DNA of 13,426 nt from contig JAFUJY010000045.1 in NCBI GenBank assembly GCA_017467985.1, positions 1 through 13,426 on the forward strand. The letters run 5' to 3'. The position numbers and the translations under genes are program-made. This DNA comes from Bacillota bacterium (GTDB lineage: Bacteria > Bacillota > Clostridia > Lachnospirales > Bianqueaceae). The notes below the pieces were generated by a model that saw only the letters and a list, made by a program, of their open reading frames with translations, ran no database searches and was not told where the DNA came from. Below are positions 6,496 through 13,072 of the stretch, one piece after another (position 1 is the stretch's first letter; each line of letters begins with the position of its first letter).

Positions 6496-8191
6496 ACTGT
6501 TCTTCCTCCGCAAATTCCCAATACAGCTTCTTTGCCGCATGATAAGCCATTTTCGGCTTACGGTATTCATTTAAGAGACCTTTGTTATTAAAACCCCTTG
6601 CCCGGTTAATGCCCGCCTCTAAGCAGGTGCGCAAGTCGCAGAACTGCCAAATAAAACTACCCGCCACAGAAGGGGTCTCATGAAACAGACGCAGACACAA
6701 GGAAATCAACCTGGCCTGATATTCCTCGCTCCAGACGATCTCCTCATCATCGTGGGTTCCATACACCGCCGCCGCACCAAATTCACTGAATATAATCGGC
6801 TTTTCACCCAATCCCAGCTGGTTTCTGTGCTCAATGAACTTGTCCAAGAACGGTTTCCAGCAATTTAAGTCTCCGCCGTACCAGCCCCAATATTCATTCA
6901 GGCAAATCACATCCGTAAATTCAAAGCAAATATCCTTCACATTTACGTTAGAGGCATAGACCACCAGACGGTTGCCTCCATTTTCCTTCAGGAAGTGATA
7001 ATATTTTTCGCTCATACGGTAGACCTCCTGGCTATGGGAGGGTGTCTCATTGTGCATGCCCCACATGATAATGCAGGGATGGTTATAATAATACTTCACC
7101 ATTTCCCGGTGCATGTTCATTCCCCGCTCCACAACCACGGGATCGCCGATCACCCTCTCCGGAAAGCCCACGCCCCAGATGGGGATCTCGCTCCAGAATA
7201 AAATGCCTCTCTCATCCAGAAAATCCACAAATTCCCGAGAATTGGGATAATGAGAGCCGCGAATCGCGTTGCAGCCCATCTGCAATACCAGCTCGATATC
7301 TTTTTTCATCAGACCCATGGGGAAGGCAAAGCCAAAATCCGGATGCTCTTCGTGCCTGTTCACGCCCCGAATTTCGAGCTGCCTGCCATTGAGCAGGATT
7401 TTTTCATGTTCTGCGGCGATTTTTCGAAAACCCACACGATCCTGCAGGTCATCCGTATCCGTGAAAATCGAAATCGGATACAAATTGGGCTTACCCACAT
7501 CCCACAGCTTCACATCCTCCAACGTAAATTCCGGAAGTTCCAGAGTCTGGGTGCCCTCCACAGCGATCTCTTCGCTGTAAATCTGCTGATCCCCCAGCAG
7601 TATCTGCAGCTTAGCACTGCCCTTTTCATGATGATACAAATCCACCACAAATTTGCAGCGAGCCGACTTTAGATCTTCGGCCAGCGTATATTCCAGGCGA
7701 TGATTCAGGATGCACACCCCTTCCAGTGTTTCCATAGTGACACTTCGGATGATCCCACCGTAATGATACCAGTCCAGCCGGGCCTGAGGAATAGACTGCT
7801 CATCAAAACGATTATCTACCCGCACCGTCAGGTGATGCATGCCCGATGCCACCCCCGGAACAATAAACTCAAACTGGGAAAATCCACCATAGTGATTCCC
7901 CAGGTATTCTCCATCCAGCCACACATCGGCCTCGGTCATGACCGCACCAAAACACATCCGCAGATCGCCGCCCTCACTGTAAAAGGTCTTTTCATACCAG
8001 GCCACACCCTCATAGGTAATCAACTTGCTTTGCAGATTCCAAACGGAGGGAACAATCACCGTCTCTCCGCCGGTAAAACCCAGATACCATTTTTCTTCCT
8101 TGCCGCAGTCTGCCTCATCCGTACGGAATTTCCAGGCACCATCCAGACTTTTTACTTTTCGTTTAATATGTTCTTCAAATAATCTTCCCAT
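6494..8191 (-). CDS. GH2 beta-glucuronidase-like enzyme
   Basis: This 565-residue protein has the three-domain GH2 core: a sugar-binding domain (VPSVWNLQ, YYGG-type motif WYHYGGIIRSV), a sandwich domain, and a TIM barrel starting at LEIRGVNRHEEHPDFG. The acid/base is E382 in MWGMHNE and the nucleophile E470 in IIFSEFGA. N535-N536-K537 in FNNKGLL reproduces the N-x-K motif that recognises the carboxylate in bacterial beta-glucuronidases, and its spacing from the catalytic residues closely matches E. coli UidA. It should therefore remove glucuronate (possibly galacturonate) from beta-glycosides in the cytoplasm. ATG 8191 is chosen because AAGGAG lies 7 bases upstream, overlapping the stop of the GNAT gene. 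An in-frame ATG at 8227 lies inside that upstream gene and lacks a ribosome binding site. It is the last gene of the amino-sugar operon. Confidence 0.87.
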   Translation of the reverse strand: MGRLFEEHIKRKVKSLDGAWKFRTDEADCGKEEKWYLGFTGGETVIVPSVWNLQSKLITYEGVAWYEKTFYSEGGDLRMCFGAVMTEADVWLDGEYLGNHYGGFSQFEFIVPGVASGMHHLTVRVDNRFDEQSIPQARLDWYHYGGIIRSVTMETLEGVCILNHRLEYTLAEDLKSARCKFVVDLYHHEKGSAKLQILLGDQQIYSEEIAVEGTQTLELPEFTLEDVKLWDVGKPNLYPISIFTDTDDLQDRVGFRKIAAEHEKILLNGRQLEIRGVNRHEEHPDFGFAFPMGLMKKDIELVLQMGCNAIRGSHYPNSREFVDFLDERGILFWSEIPIWGVGFPERVIGDPVVVERGMNMHREMVKYYYNHPCIIMWGMHNETPSHSQEVYRMSEKYYHFLKENGGNRLVVYASNVNVKDICFEFTDVICLNEYWGWYGGDLNCWKPFLDKFIEHRNQLGLGEKPIIFSEFGAAAVYGTHDDEEIVWSEEYQARLISLCLRLFHETPSVAGSFIWQFCDLRTCLEAGINRARGFNNKGLLNEYRKPKMAYHAAKKLYWEFAEEEQ

Positions 8192-8202
8192 GATTACTCT
8201 CC

Positions 8203-9342
8203 TTATACCCGATCCAATGTGCTCCACCCCAATGGCAGGGGCAGCAGTGCGGACAAAAATTCTCCACAGTCTGTCACTGCACTGGGTTCAAAGGGTCCAA
8301 ATAAGAACCGTGACGCTGCCAGCGGTTCCAGTGAGATGCTGGCAGCCTTGTCCGTTTTCTTACAAAAAGCCTGCCCATTTTTGTTGTACAATAAAAGATT
8401 GCCCCAGCCTTTGATCTCGATTACCTGCTCACCCTGGACAAGCCCCGGCGTATAGGAGACCTTTAGCTTCAACAAGGCATCCGCCACCCGGTCATAATGA
8501 ATCATCTTAAAATGACAGGGTGGGTTCATCCCCATACCTGCGGCCACTTGCGAAAAATAACGTACTGCTTCCCACTGGGATGGCGACAAAACAAAGGAAA
8601 TGGCCCCTCCCACTTCTTTCTGCCAGCAAAACAGCATGTTTTTCAGTGCTGCCACATCCTTCGCCGCCACTTCCGAAAGGCCTGCACGGTTCTGGGAAGA
8701 AACCAGATACCCGATCATCTCTCCCTTTTCATTCAGCGCAATAAAGGGACGGTTCTGCCACGCCCGCAATGTCTCATATGGCCGCGGACGATGAACCTGC
8801 ATATGCTCTCCACTTCGCAAATTCTCAATCCATACCAGTTCTTTTTTGTCTCCTGCCGAGATCTCTTTAAAATACACTTTTGTTCCCTGCGTAAAACAAT
8901 ATTTGGCGGTATGATCATTGATCGTAAAATGATATTCCCGACCACAGCTTTCATAACCATATCGGTTATAACGCTGGCGTGCACCACCCAGACGGGAGGC
9001 ATCTGCACCGATTCGTTCCAGTTCCTTCATGGCCTCCTGCATCAGCGCCCGCATATAGCCCCTGCCCTCATATTCCGGCAGGGTGGCCACATTACCCACG
9101 GTGGAAAACATGAGTTCCTGATCACCAATTCTGGTGGGCAGGGGATACACGCCCAACAGGGCGCAAATCCGGCCATCTTCCTTCACCGCAAAGTGTTTGC
9201 CCATATACTCATCGTCCCTGACACACATGGCGGGCAGTTCTTTTTCAAAATCCATTTCTTTCTGATTGTGCCGCCCGAATACTGTATTCAGCACATACAG
9301 CCATTCATCATAATCTGATGCTTTTAATCTAACAATTTCCAT
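8203..9342 (-). CDS. GNAT-family N-acetyltransferase, Eis-like
   Basis: This is a 379-residue protein. The N-terminal GNAT domain has the acetyl-CoA loop in VGNVATLPEYEGRGYMRALM (about residues 82-101; GRG at 93-95), and GGARQRYNRYGYE follows, typical of the Eis group. A second GNAT-like half (RPFIALNEKGEMIGYLV, about residues 195-225) and a C-terminal region resembling the sterol-carrier fold of Eis proteins (LVQGEQVIEIKGWGNLLLYN) complete the expected three-part architecture and length. It transfers acetyl groups to an amine; the acceptor is unknown, and an amino sugar would fit the operon (inference). GGAGGAATAAAT precedes ATG 9342. The gene starts 2 bases after the murQ stop and ends 11 bases before the GH2 start, so it is translated within the operon. 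The frame is intact. Confidence 0.82.
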   Translation of the reverse strand: MEIVRLKASDYDEWLYVLNTVFGRHNQKEMDFEKELPAMCVRDDEYMGKHFAVKEDGRICALLGVYPLPTRIGDQELMFSTVGNVATLPEYEGRGYMRALMQEAMKELERIGADASRLGGARQRYNRYGYESCGREYHFTINDHTAKYCFTQGTKVYFKEISAGDKKELVWIENLRSGEHMQVHRPRPYETLRAWQNRPFIALNEKGEMIGYLVSSQNRAGLSEVAAKDVAALKNMLFCWQKEVGGAISFVLSPSQWEAVRYFSQVAAGMGMNPPCHFKMIHYDRVADALLKLKVSYTPGLVQGEQVIEIKGWGNLLLYNKNGQAFCKKTDKAASISLEPLAASRFLFGPFEPSAVTDCGEFLSALLPLPLGWSTLDRV

Positions 9343-9344
9343 AT

Positions 9345-10145
9345 TTATTCCTCCACTGCCCGGCGAATAGACCAGTTATTTTCTTCTAACAGCTGCACTG
9401 CCATGGTTTCATCGCAGCCCTTGATCTCACACACGATGGAAATCATACGATTTTTCAATTTGATATTGGTGGGGCGCAGGTTAATCATCAGATTCTGGTA
9501 CACATTCCCCAGTTTGACCATAACACAGGTAGAAATCATATTCAGCACCATTTTGTGGGCGGATCCCGCCTTCATGCGGGTAGACCCAGTGATCGCCTCC
9601 GGCCCCGTGTCCGTCACAATGGAAATATTCGATTCCCGCTCCAGCCGACTGCCCTGGTTACAGGTCAGTCCCACGGTCAAGCATCCCTGTTGGCGGGCAT
9701 ATTCCAAAGCATCCGCTACGTATGCGGCATTTCCCGCCGCAGAGATTCCAAATACCGTGTCCTGTGGACGGAGTTTCTTGGCCGCCAGGTCTTGAATGCC
9801 TGTCGCCCCCTGGTCTTCCGCACCTTCCGCAGCGCTCACCATCCGGTCATACCCACCGGCAATAATTCCGCTGATCAATTCACTGGATACACCAAAAGTG
9901 GGCGGACATTCCACCGCATCCATCACACCCAGTCGCCCTGATGTGCCGGCCCCCATATAAATCAGCCGGCCGCCATTCATCATCCGTTCTGTAATTTTGT
10001 CACAAGCCCTTTCAATGGCGGGCATGGCCCTTTCAATGGCCCGCACCGCATTGTAATTTTACTCCTGGATCAGACGCAGCATCCCTGCGGTGGTCTCCTG
10101 ATCAATATGCATGGTATTCTTGTTTCTTATTTCCGTCCTCTGCAT
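9345..10145 (-). pseudogene. murQ: N-acetylmuramic acid 6-phosphate etherase with an in-frame stop at codon 29
   Basis: MurQ cleaves the lactyl ether of MurNAc-6-phosphate to give GlcNAc-6-phosphate in peptidoglycan salvage. The SIS-fold core is clear: GRLIYMGAGTSGRLG, VECPPTFG, IIAGGYDRM, SAAEGAEDQG, GLTCNQGS and TGSTRMKAGSAHKMVLNM. The gene should start at ATG 10145, which overlaps the kinase stop (TGATG) after AAAGGAGGAAGAG, and opens with the family N-terminus TEIRNKNTMHIDQETT. Codon 29 is TAA (10061-10059), between MLRLIQE and NYNAVRAIERAM. Homologues keep an aligned reading frame there with an acidic residue, and GAA to TAA is a single change. Translation could restart at GTG 10046, giving 233 residues without the first 33; AGGAG lies 15 bases ahead. 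The C-terminus is also short (266 codons against about 300), as if one helical repeat were missing. Confidence 0.82.
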
Positions 10146-11236
10146 CACTCTTCCTCCTTTGGAATTTGCTGTGCCAGCAGGATCGCGCCGTTTACCGGAC
10201 GACAATCCAATATACGGATGTCAAAGCGCTGGTTTTGCTGTAAAGCTTCCAACACCCGCGGCTGTTTGGTCAGTCCCCCTGCCAGAATGACCGGAATTTT
10301 TTCCAAATCAAATTGTTTCGCCCCCGTCTCCAGCAGATGGGCTGCCTCCATCATATTCCGCTCCAGAATCGCCTTTGCGATCTTGTCCCCTTTCTCCAGT
10401 GCTGCAAACACCGCCGGAGCGAAGGATGCCACCCCTTTTTTCCCCTCTTTATAAATATATTCCATTAACTTTTGAGTCCCACCGGGGTGCAGAGCGTCAA
10501 TCTCCTCCGCGAGAAGTGTCTTCTCAGCGCTGCCATCCAAAGCACAAAAATAGGCATTCAGGGCATCCCGTCCCAAATTATAGCCGCTGCCGCCGTTGTC
10601 TATCAAATATCCCCAGCCACCAACTTTGGTATGCTTACCGTCTTTCTGGGTATATACACAAATCCCTGTACCGAGAATCATGGTCATTCCATCCTGCTGC
10701 CCCAGACCGGCGGCGATAATATTGCGGTTATCCGAATCATTCACAAACCCGCCAAAGCGGAATTCACTGAAAAATTCCTGCAGTTTTTCTTTCATTCCTG
10801 CGGATACGCCGCCGGAGATCCCCGCAAACATATATACCGATGAAAAGGGGATACCTTTACAAATTTCAAAAATACCATTCTTTAAGATCTCTTTGGATGC
10901 CTCCAGGCCGATATCCACAGGGTTGCAGGGCTTAACACGCAGGGTACGCAGAATATTTCCCTCCCTGTCTGCAAGAGCCAGATCCGTCTTCGTTCCACCA
11001 CCGTCAATCCCCAGATAATACTCGTCTGCCCCTTGGAATAATGCCTCTATACTGGTCTGCAGATTCCCCGCAATATCAAATAACGTCTCGATCCCGGGAA
11101 TACTGGCTCCTCATTCCCATTTACTCACTGTTTTTTCTGAATATCCCAAAAGCTCCCCAAAGGCTTTCTGGGTTAATCCCTTTTTTTGCCGCAGCACTCT
11201 CAAGTTTAGTGCAAAACGCTGACTGTAGTCCGACAT
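10145..11236 (-). pseudogene. XRE helix-turn-helix / N-acetylhexosamine kinase (BadF/BadG family) fusion with an in-frame TGA at codon 42
   Basis: A single frame from ATG 11236 to the TGA at 10147-10145 encodes 363 residues interrupted once, by TGA at 11113-11111. Residues 1-41 are an XRE HTH (NLRVLRQKKGLTQKAFGELL, then GYSEKTVSKWE). After the stop the same frame continues GASIPGIETLFDIAGNLQTS, the normal rest of an XRE domain, so TGA replaces the usual Arg of SKWERG (CGA to TGA). From about residue 74 a kinase begins with the phosphate-binding LGIDGGGTKTDLALAD, then NDSDN, ILGTGICVYT and VGGWGYLIDNGGSGYNLG, as in GlcNAc/glucosamine kinases. No ATG, GTG or TTG occurs between the TGA and the GTG at 10918, which lies after the phosphate-binding loop, so an intact kinase cannot restart. 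The fusion would be a sugar-sensing regulator-kinase, analogous to ROK repressors. The kinase stop overlaps the murQ start. Confidence 0.8.
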
Positions 11237-11257
11237 AGTTGAGTCTTGGCTTCCGCT

Positions 11258-11279
11258 GTGGGAAAGCTCTCCTTTCCAC
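11258..11279. promoter_or_regulatory. Palindrome / hairpin in the 5' leader of the HTH-kinase operon
   Basis: GGAAAG-CTCTC-CTTTCC (11261-11277) is a perfect 6+6 bp dyad with 5-bp spacing, extended to GTG/CAC with one bulged base. It lies between the predicted transcript start and ATG 11236 and contains the only strong AAAGGAG in the leader, 36 bases from the ATG. It could be the operator of the XRE domain or an RNA hairpin that hides the ribosome binding sequence. Confidence 0.45.
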
Positions 11280-11292
11280 TTCTGTAAATACA

Positions 11293-11321
11293 ATATTATC
11301 AGATATATACTCTCCCGTCAA
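11293..11321 (-). promoter_or_regulatory. Promoter of the HTH-kinase/murQ/GNAT/GH2 operon
   Basis: On the minus strand TTGACG (11321-11316) is followed after 17 bases by TAATAT (11298-11293), part of an A/T-rich GATAATATTG box. It lies between the terminator of the HD gene and ATG 11236. No other promoter or terminator is visible down to 6496, so the four genes form one transcript. Confidence 0.65.
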
Positions 11322-11377
11322 CCGATTTTTCGAAGATACCTTAAGCAAAACTCTCCTATCAGTAGTGCTCCATATAC

Positions 11378-11415
11378 AAAAACAGGTGATAGACCATGAT
11401 TGCGGCTATCACCTG
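11378..11415 (-). terminator. Intrinsic terminator of the HD-domain gene
   Basis: CAGGTGATAG (11415-11406 on the minus strand) pairs perfectly over 10 bp with CTATCACCTG (11392-11383) across a 13-base loop, followed by TTTTT. It begins 6 bases after the HD gene stop and separates that gene from the kinase operon. Confidence 0.82.
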
Positions 11416-11421
11416 CGTAAT

Positions 11422-12084
11422 TCACCCAACTTTACTTCCATTGGCCACCAACTTAAACCGGCAGCCCAGTACTTCCGCAGCCCGGCGGCACATAATCATA
11501 CGATCCAGGAAGATTTCAAAATAGTCCATGATGGAACACATGGTATCATCCAGCTGCATGTCCATCTGAATTACCTTTTTCTCCACGTCCACGGTCAACG
11601 TGGCGGACAGAACCGCATAATTCACCCGGTCATGGGCATCAAAGGTGGCGATGATCCGATTGCGCACACGGTTACGGCGCACATCCGTTTTATCCGCCAG
11701 CACCAGCGCCGCAGAGATCTCGTCAAAGGCGGTACCCGTCTTTTCGTCGTGGTTACCGATGGCAGCGGCAACGGAAGCCGCATCCGCCAGGGGCATCTGG
11801 AGATCTTTTAGAATTCCATAGGCCAGAATAGCGCCACTGTGGGCATGATCTGTCCGATTGACGCTGTTGCCAATGTCGTGCATGTAACCCGCAATCTTGG
11901 CCAGCTCCACCTCGTGCTCGCCATAACCTAGATCGGTCAAAATCTTAGCGGCGGTCTCGGCGGTCTTGGCCGCATGTTTCTGAGAATGCTCGGTAAAGCC
12001 CAGCTTTCCCAACACTTCGTTTCCTTTTTCAATGAGGATGTTAATCTCCTCGTTCTTTTTTATCTGCTGATAGGTGATCTCCAT
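11422..12084 (-). CDS. HD-domain phosphohydrolase
   Basis: This 220-residue cytoplasmic protein shows an HD signature: H33/H37 in TEHSQKHA, H69-D70 in AGYMHDIGN, H80 and H82 in TDHAHSGA, H112 in IGNHDEKTG and D131/D134 in LADKTDVRRNR. These are the expected metal ligands of an HD-fold phosphohydrolase, which hydrolyses nucleotides or other phosphoesters. Residues from about 140 form a smaller alpha/beta region (VNYAVLSATLTVDVEKKVIQ) that may bind the substrate. ATG 12084 follows AAGGAGATAG at good spacing. The gene has its own consensus promoter and terminator and is divergent from the glycyl-radical activase, with an operator-like dyad between them that could control both. I do not know its substrate. 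Confidence 0.82.
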   Translation of the reverse strand: MEITYQQIKKNEEINILIEKGNEVLGKLGFTEHSQKHAAKTAETAAKILTDLGYGEHEVELAKIAGYMHDIGNSVNRTDHAHSGAILAYGILKDLQMPLADAASVAAAIGNHDEKTGTAFDEISAALVLADKTDVRRNRVRNRIIATFDAHDRVNYAVLSATLTVDVEKKVIQMDMQLDDTMCSIMDYFEIFLDRMIMCRRAAEVLGCRFKLVANGSKVG

Positions 12085-12114
12085 AATCTATCTCCTTCCA
12101 TTCTTTATAAACAT

Positions 12115-12143
12115 ATTATATCCTACAATCCACCCTTTCGCAA
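12115..12143 (-). promoter_or_regulatory. Promoter of the HD-domain gene
   Basis: On the minus strand TTGCGA (12143-12138) and a perfect TATAAT (12120-12115) are separated by 17 bases. The -35 box overlaps the dyad at 12141-12158. Confidence 0.8.
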
Positions 12144-12158
12144 CTGATTTTTCAGTTG
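12141..12158. promoter_or_regulatory. Dyad operator overlapping both divergent -35 boxes
   Basis: CAACTGA-TTTT-TCAGTTG is a perfect 7+7 bp inverted repeat. One arm overlaps the -35 box of the HD gene and the other overlaps the -35 box of the activase gene, so one bound dimer could repress both promoters. Part of the symmetry follows from the opposed TTG elements, but the remaining ACTGA/TCAGT symmetry does not. Confidence 0.55.
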
Positions 12159-12183
12159 ACATCCCCCATTTTCCGGTTATAAT
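12156..12183 (+). promoter_or_regulatory. Promoter of the glycyl-radical activase gene
   Basis: Consensus TTGACA (12156-12161) and consensus TATAAT (12178-12183) with a 16-base spacer form a very strong sigma-A promoter. Such a promoter for an anaerobic enzyme pair implies repression, for which the adjacent dyad is the obvious candidate. Confidence 0.82.
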
Positions 12184-12213
12184 AAAGGTAGAAAAGCGTT
12201 AAGGAGGTGGCCT

Positions 12214-13056
12214 ATGCAAGGACTGATTTTTGATATTGAAGAATTTGCGGTTTATGATGGTCCCGGGATTCGGACTGCGGTGTTTTTTAAGGGCTGTCCT
12301 CTGCGCTGCAACTGGTGTCACAATCCGGAAGGGCTGCTGCCTCGTCCCCAACGGGTGGTTTCCAGCCTGTGTATGCACTGTGGAAAGTGTCGCGAGGTTT
12401 GTCCCACCCCAGGCCACTGCACTGCCTGTGGTCGCTGTGCTCAAGTCTGTCCCCGCAACTGTATCCGTATCGCCGGCAAATATTGGACCTCCGACGAACT
12501 GGCGGCAAAGCTCCTGGCCAATGCCCCCTTATTGAAAATGAATGGCGGCGGTATTACTTTCAGCGGTGGTGAATGCTCCCTGCAGTCAGATTTTATTCTG
12601 GAGGTCCGTCCCAAACTGGGGGACTTGCACTGTGCTATTGAGACCTGCGGCCATACAGATCCGTCCCAATTTTGTCACTTAATCACTGCCATGGACCTGG
12701 TTCTGTTCGATATCAAGCATACAGATCCCGTCATACATAAGCAGTATACCGGCATGGATAACCACTTAATACGACAAAATCTAAACACCCTCATCGCCAG
12801 CGGCATTCCCTTTATTGCCCGCATTCCGGTGATTCCGGGGGTCAACGACACGGAGGAAAATCTGACCGAGACTGCCCATTGGCTGGCCGGGGCATTCAAC
12901 TTAATTATGGTGGAACTTCTCCCCTATAACAAGGCCGCCGGGGCCAAATATCAGTCTGTGGGCATGACCTACGCCCCTATATTTGACGAGGCTAAGGAGC
13001 CCCGCTTACTGACTGAACCCTTTGCATTGTACAATATTCCTGTAAAAATTTTATAA
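12214..13056 (+). CDS. Glycyl-radical enzyme activating enzyme (radical SAM, PflA family)
   Basis: This 280-residue protein cleaves S-adenosylmethionine to place a glycyl radical on a partner enzyme under anaerobic conditions. The radical-SAM cluster motif is GCPLRCNWCHNPEG (C28, C32, C35). A ferredoxin-like insert supplies two more 4Fe-4S sites: C53-x2-C56-x2-C59-x3-C63 and C69-x2-C72-x2-C75-x3-C79. DGPGIRTAVFFKGCPLRC and GGGITFSGGE are typical of the family. The SAM-binding GGE motif is followed here by CSLQ, where PLLQ is usual, so the Pro is replaced by Cys121. KHTDP, RIPVIPGVNDTEEN and LLPYNKAAGAKY follow as expected, and the length is normal. ATG 12214 follows AAGGAGGTGG. The glycyl-radical enzyme begins 16 bases downstream, forming an operon. 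Confidence 0.93.
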   Translation: MQGLIFDIEEFAVYDGPGIRTAVFFKGCPLRCNWCHNPEGLLPRPQRVVSSLCMHCGKCREVCPTPGHCTACGRCAQVCPRNCIRIAGKYWTSDELAAKLLANAPLLKMNGGGITFSGGECSLQSDFILEVRPKLGDLHCAIETCGHTDPSQFCHLITAMDLVLFDIKHTDPVIHKQYTGMDNHLIRQNLNTLIASGIPFIARIPVIPGVNDTEENLTETAHWLAGAFNLIMVELLPYNKAAGAKYQSVGMTYAPIFDEAKEPRLLTEPFALYNIPVKIL

Positions 13057-13072
13057 ATCTGAGGTGAAAATC

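Noticed and set aside
9345..10046. MurQ as an intact 233-residue protein starting at GTG 10046.
   Set aside because: The conserved MurQ N-terminus lies in the same frame upstream, beyond a TAA, with a strong ribosome binding site and overlap with the kinase stop. The GTG can only be a restart.
10145..10918. The kinase as an intact 257-residue protein starting at GTG 10918.
   Set aside because: That start would remove the DGGGTKTD phosphate-binding motif, which is present in the same frame upstream.
11111..11113. TGA as a selenocysteine codon or a reassigned codon.
   Set aside because: The aligned residue in XRE proteins is Arg in a DNA-binding domain, no obvious SECIS hairpin was seen just downstream, and TGA serves as a normal stop for the kinase and the HD gene.
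11121..11348. A 75-codon minus-strand frame overlapping the operon promoter.
   Set aside because: It is out of frame with the HTH domain, has no recognisable motifs, and begins upstream of the predicted transcription start.
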